Of a DNA stretch of 64,000 nucleotides, positions 54,509 through 64,000 are shown piece after piece; positions within the stretch are counted from its first letter, which is position 1; every line of letters starts with the position of its first letter. A program made the translations under genes and the position numbers. Below the pieces are notes generated by a model, which was not told the DNA's origin, searched no databases, and saw nothing but the letters and a program-made list of their open reading frames with translations. The DNA is from [Lactobacillus] rogosae. GTDB lineage: Bacteria; Bacillota; Clostridia; Lachnospirales; Lachnospiraceae. Where the stretch lies: the NCBI GenBank assembly GCA_900112995.1, contig FONU01000010.1:1-64000 (forward strand), read 5' to 3'.

Positions 54509-55297
54509 TTAATAAAATGTCTTTTCTATGGCAGATATGACGTATTCTGACTTAATATTATTAAGCTGGACAATATTAATATTAGTTATCTTATCTTTAT
54601 TAATATAACCATTAATAATATCCTCCCCTTTATCATTCTTCTCATATCTGAACTCAGTATCTGATATGGTGAGAGCTATTCCCTGTCCCGTATATTTGGA
54701 ATATGCTTCCTTTAATGTCCATATTCTAAGAAAACGGTTCTCATCTTCGCCAATCCACCGACATTCATTATCAGTAAAAAATCTTCTGGCAACCTTTAAA
54801 TAATTCTTTCTTGTATGCTCTATATCCACACCAACTGCATTTTCTGATATGGCACATACAACATAATCTCCTGTGTGGGAAAGATTAAAATGTATATTCT
54901 TATCCGCATACTCCGGCTTATTATTCGCAGTAAGTTTGATATCATAATCATAAGCCTTATCATATCCGCCGATAAGCTTATTTATATCTATATCATATTC
55001 CGAATTACTTTCCCATAAATGTCCTGCTTGGATATTCTCTCTTTCCCGCTTGGAAGCCTCAATTAGATAATTCTTATCTACACAATTCCCAGTTATATAA
55101 TTATGAGCTATATAATTCCCAGCTTCATAGTCCTTTGTCGCATAATTAAGAAGAAGCCCTGCAACAAGGCTTCTCCTCTTATCTTCCATATATTGATATC
55201 TGTCAATCTTCTCCTGCCTGTACTCTGGCACAAGCATTTTCCCAGTGTTAAACATATCCTCGGTTATATCAGATATGTCCGTTATATACAATCTCAT
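54509..55297 (-). CDS. 4'-phosphopantetheinyl transferase (Sfp type)
   Basis: This enzyme moves phosphopantetheine from coenzyme A onto carrier proteins. It has 262 residues from the ATG at 55295-55297, which follows TAGGAAGAAT; the ORF reading from 55366 lies inside the ABC gene. Key motifs are NLSHTGDYVVCAI, GVDIEHTRKNY (metal-binding Asp and Glu) and IWTLKEAYSKYTGQG. Sfp-type enzymes usually serve polyketide or nonribosomal peptide synthases, but may also act on fatty acid carrier proteins. No synthase is visible here. It follows the ABC exporter pair by seven bases and may be co-transcribed with it. Confidence 0.9.
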   Translation of the reverse strand: MRLYITDISDITEDMFNTGKMLVPEYRQEKIDRYQYMEDKRRSLVAGLLLNYATKDYEAGNYIAHNYITGNCVDKNYLIEASKRERENIQAGHLWESNSEYDIDINKLIGGYDKAYDYDIKLTANNKPEYADKNIHFNLSHTGDYVVCAISENAVGVDIEHTRKNYLKVARRFFTDNECRWIGEDENRFLRIWTLKEAYSKYTGQGIALTISDTEFRYEKNDKGEDIINGYINKDKITNINIVQLNNIKSEYVISAIEKTFY

Positions 55298-55304
55298 ATT
55301 CTTC

Positions 55305-57074
55305 CTATACTGTTGCTGTATCGAACTGGCTCTCATATAAGTTCTTATAAAATCCGCCAGCCGCAAGCAGTTCTTCGTGATTACCCTTTTCTATAATATG
55401 TCCGTCTTTCATAACAAGTATAACATCTGCTGACTGTATTGTAGAAAGCCTGTGGGCAACTATAAAGCTTGTTCTTCCTTCCATAAGCTTGTTAAATGCG
55501 TTCTGAATTTTTATTTCAGTTCGGGTATCTATAGATGAAGTTGCCTCATCAAGAATAAGCATTGGTGGTCTTGTAAGCATAATTCTTGTTATGCACAAAA
55601 GCTGCTTCTGCCCCTGTGAAAGACTTCCTCCGTCCTCACCAATCACTGTATCAAACCCATTAGGAAGACGCTTTATAAATCCGTATGAGTATGAAGCCTT
55701 AGCTGCCTCAATAATCTCTTCTTCTGTGGCATCCGGCTTTCCCATAGTGATATTCTCCCTGATAGTTCCTGCCTTAAGCCATGTTTCCTGTAATACCATA
55801 CCAAAACCGTGTCTTAATGAATATCTTGTCATATCCCTTATATCAACACCTGATACATCTATGCTTCCTGAATTAACATCATAAAACCTCATTAAAAGGT
55901 TGATTACTGTTGTCTTACCACAGCCTGTAGGACCTACAATCGCAATCTTCTGTCCCTTCTTAACGTGAAGTGTGAAGTCCTCTATAAGCTTTCTGTCTGG
56001 TGTGTATGAGAAGTATACGTTATTAAGGTCTACCCTGCCATCAATATCTGTAACACTAACTGCTGATGGTGCATCTGGAATTTCTGGTTCTTCCTCTATA
56101 AGCTCGAACATTCTTCCTGCACACGCAATGGCATTCTGAAGCTCTGTTATAACGCCTGATATTTCATTAAAAGGCTTAGTATACTGTGTAGCATAACTTA
56201 AGAAGCTTGATAACTGTCCAACTGTTATGCCTCCGCCTATTGCAGAAAATGCACCTGCAACAGCTACTGCTGCATACACAAGGCTGTTGACAAATCTCGT
56301 CGATGGGTTAGTTATTGATGAGAAGAATATAGCTCTTAAAGAATACTTCTGTAATCTTTTATTAATCTCGTCAAATTCTTCTACTGCCCTTTCTTCATAG
56401 CCGTATGCCTTTACAACCTTCTGTCCGCCAATCATCTCATCAATAAATGCCGTCTGCTCACCTCTTGTTTCTGATTGGAGCTTGAACATTGAAAATGTCT
56501 TCTTAGCAATAAAGCTTGCAACAAATAATGAAACCGGGGTTATAACAACAACTACAAGTGTAATCTTTACATTTATTGTAAGCATAAATATAAGTGTTCC
56601 TGCAATTGTAAGCACACCTGAAAAGAACTGTGTAAATCCCATTAAAAGACCATCTGCGAACTGGTCAACATCGGCAATTACACGGCTTACAATATCACCA
56701 TATGACTGTGCGTCAATATATTTAAGAGGAAGCTTCTGTAACTTTTCCATAGCCTCATCTCTTATATCTCTTGTAACGTGGTAAGTTATCTTATTATTGC
56801 ATATATTCATTATCCACTGTGACAGTGCTGTTATGGCAACAACAATTCCTATTGTTATAAGCACCTTTGTTATGCCTGCAAAATCAACATTGCCCGGTCC
56901 TATAATATGGTCAATTCCTCTACCAACAAGAATTGGCACATACAATGTAGAAGCAACTGTTACAGCAGCCATAAGGATTGATATAACAAGAAATCCACTA
57001 TATTTCTTTATTCTTTTTAATACTTTGCCAAGCGTAGACTTCTGCGCTTCTCTTTTATCCTTATTATCTTTCAT
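55305..57074 (-). CDS. ABC exporter half-transporter with a canonical ATP site
   Basis: This is a multidrug- or peptide-type half-transporter of 589 residues from the ATG at 57072-57074 behind ATGGAGATTAGTT; the ORF start at 57137 overlaps the upstream gene. Six helices occupy about 20-300. The nucleotide-binding domain has Walker A GPTGCGKTT, signature LSQGQKQL and Walker B MLILDEATSSID with an intact glutamate. It pairs with the preceding gene, whose ATP site is degenerate, so the two probably form an asymmetric heterodimer. The substrate is unknown. Confidence 0.92.
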   Translation of the reverse strand: MKDNKDKREAQKSTLGKVLKRIKKYSGFLVISILMAAVTVASTLYVPILVGRGIDHIIGPGNVDFAGITKVLITIGIVVAITALSQWIMNICNNKITYHVTRDIRDEAMEKLQKLPLKYIDAQSYGDIVSRVIADVDQFADGLLMGFTQFFSGVLTIAGTLIFMLTINVKITLVVVVITPVSLFVASFIAKKTFSMFKLQSETRGEQTAFIDEMIGGQKVVKAYGYEERAVEEFDEINKRLQKYSLRAIFFSSITNPSTRFVNSLVYAAVAVAGAFSAIGGGITVGQLSSFLSYATQYTKPFNEISGVITELQNAIACAGRMFELIEEEPEIPDAPSAVSVTDIDGRVDLNNVYFSYTPDRKLIEDFTLHVKKGQKIAIVGPTGCGKTTVINLLMRFYDVNSGSIDVSGVDIRDMTRYSLRHGFGMVLQETWLKAGTIRENITMGKPDATEEEIIEAAKASYSYGFIKRLPNGFDTVIGEDGGSLSQGQKQLLCITRIMLTRPPMLILDEATSSIDTRTEIKIQNAFNKLMEGRTSFIVAHRLSTIQSADVILVMKDGHIIEKGNHEELLAAGGFYKNLYESQFDTATV

Positions 57075-57093
57075 AACTAATCTCCATTCTGAC

Positions 57094-58812
57094 CTATGAC
57101 TTGAACTGTGAATTATATATTTCCCTGTATACTTCACAATTCTCCAAAAGTTCTGTATGTGTACCTATTCCTGCAACCTCACCATCATCAAGCACGATAA
57201 TTTTATCTGCGTGCATAAGTGATGCTGAACGCTGTGATACTATAAATACTGTAGGATTATTAGGCATCGTTCTTATAGACTTTCTAAGTGCCGCATCTGT
57301 AGCAAAGTCAAGAGCTGATGCACTGTCATCAAGAATAAGGACATCTGGCTTTTTAACAACTGCCCTTGCAATTGTAAGTCTTTGTCTTTGTCCACCTGAA
57401 AGGTTCTTACCACCCTGTTCAATCATATAGTCAAGGCGGCCTTTCTTCTTATCAACGAATTCCTTCGCCTGTGCTATTGCAAGTGCATCATCTATCTCTT
57501 TATCTGTAGCATCTGCCTTAGCCATCTGGATATTCTTTCTTATGCTTCCTTTGAATAATACTGCCTTCTGCATTACTATTCCGACTTTGTCCCTTAACTG
57601 TTCTATATTAATATCTTTAACATTAGTTCCATTTATTAATACTTCACCACTGGTTGCATCATAAAACCTTGGTATAAGTCCGACAAGACTTGACTTACCT
57701 GAACCAGTACCACCTATTATACCGATAGTCTGTCCCCTGTAAGCCTTAAAATTAACGCCGGCAATACTTGTATCACCAGCTCCATTATACTTAAGGGCAA
57801 CATTCTTAAATTCTACGACAGGAACATTTTCTTTATATGCTGATAAATCCATACTGCCATCCTTCATACTTGGCTGCACTTCAAATATTGACTCAATTCT
57901 TCCTGCACAGGCAAGAGCCTTAGTTATATTAATTACAAGATTAGCAAGCTTGATAAGCTCAACAAGTATCTGTGACATATAATTGTAAAGGGCTACAACC
58001 TGTCCCTGCGTAAGACCACCTTGATTAACTCTTATCGCACCAACCCATATAAGTGCAATTATTGAAACATTAACAACTGTGTAAGTAAGAGGATTCATAA
58101 GACCTGAAATCTTACCTACGAACTTCTGCAGATGATTAAGTTCTTCATTCTTATTCTTAAAACGTGCAAATTCATCGTCCTGCTTATTAAATGCTCTTAT
58201 TACTCTTACACCTGTAAGATTTTCCCTTGTTATTCCAAGGATTGTATCAAGACCTGCCTGTACCTTCTTATATAAAGGTCTTGTTCCTATCATAATTCCA
58301 AATACTATAACGGCAAGGACTGGTATAGCTGCGACAAATATAAGTGCCGCCTTGACATCTATTGTAAATGCCATAATCATAGCACCAAATACAATAAATG
58401 GAGAACGTAAGAATAATCTTAATACAAGATTAACACCATTCTGAATCTGGTTAATATCACTTGTCATTCTTGTCATAAGAGTTGACGTTCCAATGTCGTC
58501 CATCTCCGTGAACGAAAGTGACTGTATATGCTTGAATAAAGCATGCCTTATTCCTGTAGCACAGCCAACTGCCGCCTTGGCACTGAAATACTGTGCTGTT
58601 ATTGAACATACAAGACCTATAATTGCAAGGCCTAAAAGCATAAGGCACATTTTTACTATATAAGCTGTGTCCTGCTGTCCTATGCCCCTGTCAATTATAG
58701 AAGCAACTACCAATGGAACGAATAACTCAAAGAGTGCTTCAAGCATTTTAAAAAGTGGTGCTAACACACACTCTTTTTTTAATTCTTCCAGATACTTTAG
58801 AATCATCTTCAT
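57094..58812 (-). CDS. ABC exporter half-transporter with a degenerate ATP site
   Basis: This 572-residue protein has an N-terminal six-helix membrane domain (about 15-290) and a nucleotide-binding domain with Walker A GGTGSGKSS and signature LSGGQRQR. Its Walker B ends DVLILDDSASALD, with Asp where the catalytic Glu normally lies. This substitution marks the degenerate half of heterodimeric exporters such as TM287/288 or LmrCD. The partner gene starts 19 bases downstream. The start ATG follows GAGGTAAAGAGTA. Confidence 0.93.
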   Translation of the reverse strand: MKMILKYLEELKKECVLAPLFKMLEALFELFVPLVVASIIDRGIGQQDTAYIVKMCLMLLGLAIIGLVCSITAQYFSAKAAVGCATGIRHALFKHIQSLSFTEMDDIGTSTLMTRMTSDINQIQNGVNLVLRLFLRSPFIVFGAMIMAFTIDVKAALIFVAAIPVLAVIVFGIMIGTRPLYKKVQAGLDTILGITRENLTGVRVIRAFNKQDDEFARFKNKNEELNHLQKFVGKISGLMNPLTYTVVNVSIIALIWVGAIRVNQGGLTQGQVVALYNYMSQILVELIKLANLVINITKALACAGRIESIFEVQPSMKDGSMDLSAYKENVPVVEFKNVALKYNGAGDTSIAGVNFKAYRGQTIGIIGGTGSGKSSLVGLIPRFYDATSGEVLINGTNVKDINIEQLRDKVGIVMQKAVLFKGSIRKNIQMAKADATDKEIDDALAIAQAKEFVDKKKGRLDYMIEQGGKNLSGGQRQRLTIARAVVKKPDVLILDDSASALDFATDAALRKSIRTMPNNPTVFIVSQRSASLMHADKIIVLDDGEVAGIGTHTELLENCEVYREIYNSQFKS

Positions 58813-58860
58813 TACTCTTTACCTCACTTGTCCTTATCTTTAAACAGCCAATGGATTATC

Positions 58861-60027
58861 TTACTCTAAATCTATAAGCTCTGATAAAAGATTCTCATAT
58901 GCATACGCTCTCTTGCTCATAAAATATTGATTATACACTTCATAATTATAATATGAATGTTCATACTGTCTTGAATACAGATGAGCAAGGTCTACCTTCC
59001 GTGTAAATGAAAGTTCTTTGTTATTATACCACCAGTCAGCAATATTCAGCATTTTAATTGCAATTATTCCAACAATACCGCCCTTGACTTTTAAAAGCAG
59101 ATTATAATCATATACTGAATCAAGAAAATATCTGTACAGATAATACATAAGAAGCTGTTCATATTCAGTTTCATCTTCCTTGTGGTATTCGTCAAATTCC
59201 TTCACAACAGCCCTGAACTGCTCTGCACTTGTACATTCCTCAAAGAAATTATTAACTTCCTCTGTGTATATATTCCAATCTTTATTAATAACTTCCATTC
59301 CCTCAAAACTTTCAAAGAACTTTCTTATATGCTTATATGTATCTTTCTTTCCAGCAGCAATACGCCTTGCCCTGTTTAACTTATTTTCCCTGTAGGCTTC
59401 CTTGGCAAAACGTCCACATACACCTACTATAAGTTCATCTCTTTCTCTATCAAGATAATCCTGTATATTCCTTGCAAACATCAGTATAAGCACGCATCTT
59501 TCCATTATCGTGTAATCTCTGTCCGTGGCTATATTATATGCTATAATTCTTGCCTGCCTTAACTGTACAAAGGTAAGCGGGTCTATATCATTGTAGCTGT
59601 TAATCTGCTCCCTGTTCTTTACCTCTCTGAATTTAAGCTCGCCCTTATATCCTAATATAAGCTCACCTGCTGTCTTACAGGATGGTGCAATTCCAATCTC
59701 CCTTGTATTGCCATATTCATTAATAAATCTGGGAAACTCTGCACACGTTTCACACAGCGAATCCTTACCAAGCTTGATATAAATCTCACACAAATTCTTC
59801 TTATTAAGAAATGGACATCTTCCCTCTTTTAGCGTAAATGTACAGCCACCATCTTCAGATGGCACCATAACACTTCTTAACTTATTGCCAAATGACCCAA
59901 TTACTCTCCTATACTGCTTGTACGACTCTTTATCAACATCAACATCCCAGCCTGCACAGCATGTATCCGTACATTCTCCCGCTATACATTTAAAATTCTT
60001 ATAATAATCTGGTGTAACTATCTTCAT
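58861..60027 (-). CDS. fliB: Flagellin lysine-N-methylase (FliB family)
   Basis: This 388-residue protein begins KIVTPDYYKNFKCIAGECTD (shown in part) and carries the cysteine-rich FliB motifs ECTDTCCAGWDVDV, GRCPFLNKKNLCEIY and SLCETCAEFPRF. The cysteines probably bind an iron-sulfur cluster. FliB methylates surface lysines of flagellin in enteric bacteria; in Clostridia this family is common and is annotated by similarity. No flagellin gene is visible here. It is followed by a small membrane protein and preceded by the ABC exporter in the same direction, 48 bases away. Confidence 0.88.
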   Translation of the reverse strand: MKIVTPDYYKNFKCIAGECTDTCCAGWDVDVDKESYKQYRRVIGSFGNKLRSVMVPSEDGGCTFTLKEGRCPFLNKKNLCEIYIKLGKDSLCETCAEFPRFINEYGNTREIGIAPSCKTAGELILGYKGELKFREVKNREQINSYNDIDPLTFVQLRQARIIAYNIATDRDYTIMERCVLILMFARNIQDYLDRERDELIVGVCGRFAKEAYRENKLNRARRIAAGKKDTYKHIRKFFESFEGMEVINKDWNIYTEEVNNFFEECTSAEQFRAVVKEFDEYHKEDETEYEQLLMYYLYRYFLDSVYDYNLLLKVKGGIVGIIAIKMLNIADWWYNNKELSFTRKVDLAHLYSRQYEHSYYNYEVYNQYFMSKRAYAYENLLSELIDLE

Positions 60028-60127
60028 TTAAGCCTGCTCTGCCTTTCTTTTAGTGTACTTCTACTTTATATATCCTAAGATATTCATACAATTTAACCCT
60101 TTATATTTTCTAATATTCGTGTATTTT

Positions 60128-60673
60128 CTAAACCTGCTGTGTCTTTCTGCCTGTTATAAGTGAATATATTGAAGTTATTGTAAGCACAGCAAATACTGCC
60201 ACTCCAATAAAAAATGTATAGAACATATAAGGATTATTCTGTAAAAACACTGCAGCTGACGATGTATACACATCATTAAGTGTCACGCTTACTCCAAGTA
60301 TATTGGCATACTGTGGATATTTCACCATTGTAAGCATTGCAAAATAATACACAGCTATAAGCTCTGGCACACTGCATACAAGTGAAACAGCTATGCTTAT
60401 TGTCCTTATAATAAATGTATTATTATTCACCAGCTTTCTTGCAAGCACGCTGAATACTACCGAAGCCACCATAAATACCATAAACATAACATAATCATCA
60501 ACCATCGAAGCTACCCTGTTAAACATATCTTCTCCGGATATTCCCTTATAAGTAATCATCAGCACATAGAAATTATATATCGTCCTTATTCCCATAAAAA
60601 ATGCACCAATAATAACAACCCTGAATATAATATTTATAATCTTATTATCATTATTCTTCATATAATTCCTCAT
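60128..60673 (-). CDS. Conserved membrane protein of unknown function
   Basis: This 181-residue protein has four predicted helices (about 15-35, 50-72, 85-108 and 145-170) and short hydrophilic loops. I do not recognise a family. The start ATG follows GAGATGAGGAATTATATG-like sequence; an internal ATG five codons later is also possible. It lies 100 bases upstream of fliB in the same direction, and divergent from the amino-acid transporter at 60814. Confidence 0.65.
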   Translation of the reverse strand: MRNYMKNNDNKIINIIFRVVIIGAFFMGIRTIYNFYVLMITYKGISGEDMFNRVASMVDDYVMFMVFMVASVVFSVLARKLVNNNTFIIRTISIAVSLVCSVPELIAVYYFAMLTMVKYPQYANILGVSVTLNDVYTSSAAVFLQNNPYMFYTFFIGVAVFAVLTITSIYSLITGRKTQQV

Positions 60674-60752
60674 CTCCTTTAGTAATCACGCTATCTTTAT
60701 ATTTTACATTATTTCTAATATAATTCAATATTTATAATTTTACTTTTTATCA

Positions 60753-60782
60753 TTGAAATATGATACATAATCTGTGTATAAT
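60753..60782 (+). promoter_or_regulatory. Promoter of the amino-acid ABC transporter operon
   Basis: TTGAAA (60753-60758), an 18-base spacer and TATAAT (60777-60782) lie upstream of the start at 60814, which has a GAAAGGATT box. Confidence 0.7.
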
Positions 60783-60813
60783 TATAACATTATAATTAAA
60801 CGAAAGGATTAAA

Positions 60814-62346
60814 ATGATGAACACTAAAAAGCTCTCAACATTCAAACGCCTTTTTATGCTCTCTGTTGTGCTTGTGTTAAGCCTTGCAAGTACATTGACA
60901 CTTACTGCCTGTGGCAGTAAAATTCCAGAGAACACTGTATTTTCAGTAGATGACCTTGCTGGAAAGTCAGTCGGCGTACAGCTTGGAACTACAGGTGACA
61001 TATATGTTTCCGATATGGAATCTGATGGTTCAGGAACTAAGGTTGAACGATACAATAAAGGAAATGATGCAATTCAGGCTCTTAAGCAGGGCAAGATTGA
61101 TGCTGTTGTAATTGATGCACAGCCAGCTAAAGCATTTGTTGCTGCTAACAACGAACTTATGATTCTTGATGAAGAATTTGTTACAGAAGAATATGCTATA
61201 TGTATTGCCAAGAACAATTCATCACTAACAGAAAAAGTCAATGAGGCGTTAAATGTCCTTATTGCCAACGGAACAGTTAATACAATTATCAATAATTATA
61301 TTGGTGAAAATGCCTCTAAAGAGGCATATGTACCTACAAGCTCAGGTTCTAACGGAACTCTTACTATTGCTGTTAACGCTTACTTTGAACCTTATGAATA
61401 TTACAGCAATGGCAAGGTGTGTGGTATTGATGTCGATATTTCCAATGCCATAGCTGATTACCTTAATATGAAGATTGATGTTGAAGATATGGAATTTGAT
61501 TCAATTATTACTGCTGTATCTTCTGGAAAAGCAGATTTTGGTATATCTGGTATTACTGTTACAGAAGAACGTCTGAAGAATATTGATTTCTCAATCCCTT
61601 ACACAACTTCAAGCCAGGTTGTTATCGTAAGAAATAATGATGTTAAAGCTTCTGGTTCTAGTTTTGCTGATAAATTCAAGAGTGATTTCATTGATGATGC
61701 AAGATACCAGTATCTTCTCACAGGTTTAAGAAATACTCTTATTATTGCAATATGTGCCGCACTTATCGGTATTGTAATAGGTTTCCTTATTGCAATCGTA
61801 CGTTCTAACCACGATAAGACAGGTAAGATGAAGGTGCTTAACTTCCTCTGCAACATTTATCTCACAGTTATACGAGGAACACCTACAATGGTACAGCTGC
61901 TTATTATATACTATGTAATATTCAGCTCAGTACATATTAACAAGATTGTTGTTGCACTCCTTGCCTTTGGTATTAACTCTGGTGCTTATGTTGCCGAAAT
62001 CTTCCGTTCAGGTATTATGTCAATTGACAACGGACAGTTTGAGGCCGCACGAAGCCTTGGTCTTAACTATAGACAGACTATGATTCAGGTAATACTTCCA
62101 CAGGCATTTAAGAATGTACTTCCAGCACTTGCCAATGAATTTATCGTACTCTTAAAAGAGACATCAATAAGTGGTTATATCGGTCTTAACGACCTTACCC
62201 GTGGCGGTGATATTATCCGAAGCATAACTTATGATCCAATGCTTCCACTTTTCGGTGTTGCACTTATATATCTTGTACTTGTTGTGATTCTTTCATCACT
62301 TGTAAAGAAACTTGAAAGGAGATTAAGAAGCAATGAACGACACTAA
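60814..62346 (+). CDS. Amino-acid ABC permease fused to a circularly permuted binding domain
   Basis: This 510-residue lipoprotein-permease resembles GlnP. A signal peptide ends in the lipobox LTAC (Cys33). The binding domain then begins with lobe [22 protein letters not shown] (43-62), GKIDAVVID (93-101), the EEYAICIAK strand and the closing helix to about 165. A Gly/Ser linker leads to lobe I (180-275): [31 protein letters not shown] (204-217) and [13 protein letters not shown]. Normal family-3 proteins have these parts in the opposite order. Permease helices fill 295-505, with the [13 protein letters not shown] coupling region. The ATPase gene overlaps the end by 14 bases. Confidence 0.9.
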   Translation: MMNTKKLSTFKRLFMLSVVLVLSLASTLTLTACGSKIPENTVFSVDDLAGKSVGVQLGTTGDIYVSDMESDGSGTKVERYNKGNDAIQALKQGKIDAVVIDAQPAKAFVAANNELMILDEEFVTEEYAICIAKNNSSLTEKVNEALNVLIANGTVNTIINNYIGENASKEAYVPTSSGSNGTLTIAVNAYFEPYEYYSNGKVCGIDVDISNAIADYLNMKIDVEDMEFDSIITAVSSGKADFGISGITVTEERLKNIDFSIPYTTSSQVVIVRNNDVKASGSSFADKFKSDFIDDARYQYLLTGLRNTLIIAICAALIGIVIGFLIAIVRSNHDKTGKMKVLNFLCNIYLTVIRGTPTMVQLLIIYYVIFSSVHINKIVVALLAFGINSGAYVAEIFRSGIMSIDNGQFEAARSLGLNYRQTMIQVILPQAFKNVLPALANEFIVLLKETSISGYIGLNDLTRGGDIIRSITYDPMLPLFGVALIYLVLVVILSSLVKKLERRLRSNERH

Positions 62347-63073
62347 TGTAATTCTTGAAGTAAAAAATCTTAAAAAGACATTTGGCGACCACGTTGTACT
62401 TAAGGACATTAATACAACTATTACCAAGGGCGAAGTTATTGCCATAATAGGTCCTTCCGGCTGTGGTAAATCTACATTTTTAAGATCACTTAATCTACTT
62501 GAAGTTCCTACCTCAGGACATATCATATATGAGGGCAATGACCTCACAGAAAAGGGTGTAAATGTTGATAAATTAAGACAGAGCATTGGAATGGTATTCC
62601 AGCATTTTAATCTCTTTCCTAATATGACAATCAAGAAAAATATCACTCTTGCACCTACACAGTTAGGACTTATGAGCAAAGAAGATGCTGACAAGAAAGC
62701 CTTAGAGCTTCTTGAACGTGTTGGCCTTTTAGACAAAGCTGACTCTTACCCTGATATGTTATCTGGTGGACAGAAGCAGCGAGTTGCAATAGCAAGAGCT
62801 CTTGCTATGAACCCAGAAATTATGTTATTTGATGAACCTACTTCTGCCCTTGACCCTGAGATGGTTGGTGAAGTACTTGCAATTATGAAAGAGCTTGCCG
62901 CAGATGGTATGACTATGATGGTAGTTACACACGAGATGGGCTTTGCAAGGGAAGTCGCTACACGCTGTATGTTCATTAATGAAGGTATGATTGAAGAGGA
63001 CGAAGCTCCTAAGGAATTCTTTGATAACCCAAAGAGTGCACGACTTAAAGATTTCTTATCTAAAGTATTATAA
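62333..63073 (+). CDS. Amino-acid ABC transporter ATP-binding protein (GlnQ type)
   Basis: This is the 246-residue ATPase that powers the permease-binding-protein fusion encoded just upstream. Motifs are Walker [10 protein letters not shown], the Q-loop in [10 protein letters not shown], signature [15 protein letters not shown] and Walker [17 protein letters not shown], with the H-loop in [12 protein letters not shown]. The last two blocks are characteristic of polar amino acid transporters. Its start lies inside the end of the upstream gene, implying coupled translation. A strong terminator follows. Confidence 0.95.
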   Translation: MNDTNVILEVKNLKKTFGDHVVLKDINTTITKGEVIAIIGPSGCGKSTFLRSLNLLEVPTSGHIIYEGNDLTEKGVNVDKLRQSIGMVFQHFNLFPNMTIKKNITLAPTQLGLMSKEDADKKALELLERVGLLDKADSYPDMLSGGQKQRVAIARALAMNPEIMLFDEPTSALDPEMVGEVLAIMKELAADGMTMMVVTHEMGFAREVATRCMFINEGMIEEDEAPKEFFDNPKSARLKDFLSKVL

Positions 63074-63136
63074 TAATAATATCCAAAAGCTTATTTTAAT
63101 ATTTTAAGAATTAAGCTATAATAAATAATAGTAATT

Positions 63137-63187
63137 AAGGCAGGTGTTAATTATCATATAATCTGATGTATAATTAACACTTGCTTT
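63137..63187 (+). terminator. Terminator after the ATPase gene
   Basis: AAGGCAGGTGTTAATTAT (63137-63154) pairs, with two G-U pairs, to ATAATTAACACTTGCTTT (63170-63187), followed by a T-rich stretch. Confidence 0.75.
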
Positions 63188-63239
63188 ATTATTTAGTACC
63201 TGTACTAAAGATTAATAAATCACATCGAGGAGGAGCTAT

Positions 63240-64000
63240 ATGGAACAATTCAAAAAAGACCTGATTACAACAGGCCGTCCCAGTTTTATTCCAGCACTAA
63301 TATTGGGAATAATCGCTATTATATCAGCAGTTACCGGAATTGCTTTTGAATTCAGCCGTTATGATAATTTCGACCCAACACATAAAGGTCTTGCACAGCT
63401 TAACGCTATATATCTTATGGGACCATTCGCCGAGGAAACTACTAATGGAAAAGTAACTGCAAGATATTATATTGCAGAGGACACCAATGGATATTTATGT
63501 GTGATAAGCACTAACAAGAATACTTCAGTACCTGTATATGGACAGGATTTTACTGACGGCAATGACATTTACTCTTTCACACCACAGACACTTAAAGGTA
63601 ACAGAGTTAAAATATCTGCAAAGCTTGCTTCCTACCTAGTTAAATACTTCAAAAACTCAGGTCTTGGTATTACTACTTCTAACTACACTGATTACTTTGG
63701 AAGCTATTATCTTGATACTAATTACAACCGGCACCAGCTCTCTATTGTATTTTATATATGTTCCGGCATATTGGCATTTGCAGCTATTATGTTATTCATA
63801 TCAGGAAACCGTAATGGTGCATTTATCAAGCAGAAAATGGCACAGCTTGAAGCCGATGGTTCTCTCAACGCCTTATATGAGAACTTTGCTACTAATAAAC
63901 ATTTTTTCTCTAATAAGTTAAAACTCGCTGTATCACCTGATTACATTATTGACCTGAATCGTACCACCAATGGATTTAATGTTATTCCATTAGATACTAT
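63240..64000 (+). CDS. Membrane protein of unknown function, cut by the right window edge
   Basis: An open frame runs from the ATG at 63240 to the end of the window without a stop (253 codons seen). The start has a GAGGAGGAG box eight bases upstream. The protein has one helix near the N-terminus (about 16-38: IPALILGIIAIISAVTGIAF) and another near residue 165-185 (YICSGILAFAAIMLFI). The extracellular part between them contains YYIAEDTNGYLCVIS and PVYGQDFTDGND, and a cytoplasmic region begins with GNRNGAFIKQK. I do not recognise a family. It is downstream of a terminator and is probably an independent unit. Confidence 0.75.
   Translation, partial: MEQFKKDLITTGRPSFIPALILGIIAIISAVTGIAFEFSRYDNFDPTHKGLAQLNAIYLMGPFAEETTNGKVTARYYIAEDTNGYLCVISTNKNTSVPVYGQDFTDGNDIYSFTPQTLKGNRVKISAKLASYLVKYFKNSGLGITTSNYTDYFGSYYLDTNYNRHQLSIVFYICSGILAFAAIMLFISGNRNGAFIKQKMAQLEADGSLNALYENFATNKHFFSNKLKLAVSPDYIIDLNRTTNGFNVIPLDT

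Overview
The window looks like chromosome of an anaerobic Gram-positive of the Lachnospiraceae. It is AT-rich, has strong GGAGG-type ribosome binding sites, Firmicutes-type regulation (a BceRS/AB module, YtrA-type GntR, a glycine riboswitch and a manganese riboswitch), MMPL and heterodimeric ABC exporters, and a 2408-residue surface pectinase. The pectinase suggests the Lachnospira (Eubacterium) eligens group; that placement is inference. I found no tRNA, rRNA, prophage, insertion sequence or CRISPR array. Both window edges cut genes: an HxlR regulator on the left and a membrane protein on the right.

Layout. 1-3870: an HxlR fragment, then a zinc uptake operon (zur-znuA-znuC-znuB, minus strand) driven by one promoter that overlaps Fur-family operators. 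4047-8778: a four-gene peptide-antibiotic sensing and detoxification module (regulator, kinase, ABC ATPase, permease) with a matching BceR box. 8826-12194: a MATE exporter and a YtrA-type GntR/ABC operon. 12333-13780: an HxlR regulator divergent from a bicupin gene, which is bracketed by inverted copies of a GC-rich palindromic repeat. 14013-20138: a GLUG-repeat surface protein translationally coupled to an MMPL transporter, with a divergent TetR gene. 20224-24593: a ketopantoate-reductase-like enzyme, a chemoreceptor fused to PilZ, and a CaCA antiporter behind a yybP-ykoY manganese riboswitch.

24610-30827: a LysR gene divergent from purA-pyrB-pyrI, then metE with the remnant of a second methionine-synthase-like gene behind it. 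30948-36836: LysR, a split ThrE-type exporter, a histidine phosphatase, thiM, thiW and pepT. 36848-39350: a DUF454 protein and an AGCS symporter behind a tandem glycine riboswitch. 39610-50129: the pectinase, a hybrid histidine kinase and a coupled solute-binding lipoprotein. 50456-60673: ftsH, pyrG, an Sfp-type transferase, a heterodimeric ABC exporter, a flagellin lysine methylase and a small membrane protein. 60814-64000: an amino-acid ABC transporter with its ATPase, and the cut gene.

Most unusual items: (1) FtsH lacks three residues at Walker B, removing the catalytic glutamate while keeping the zinc protease motif; (2) the solute-binding domain fused to the permease at 60814 is circularly permuted; (3) a CaCA-family antiporter sits behind a manganese riboswitch; (4) related GC-rich foldback repeats occupy four intergenic sites; (5) the MMPL and GLUG surface proteins form a coupled pair of unknown function.
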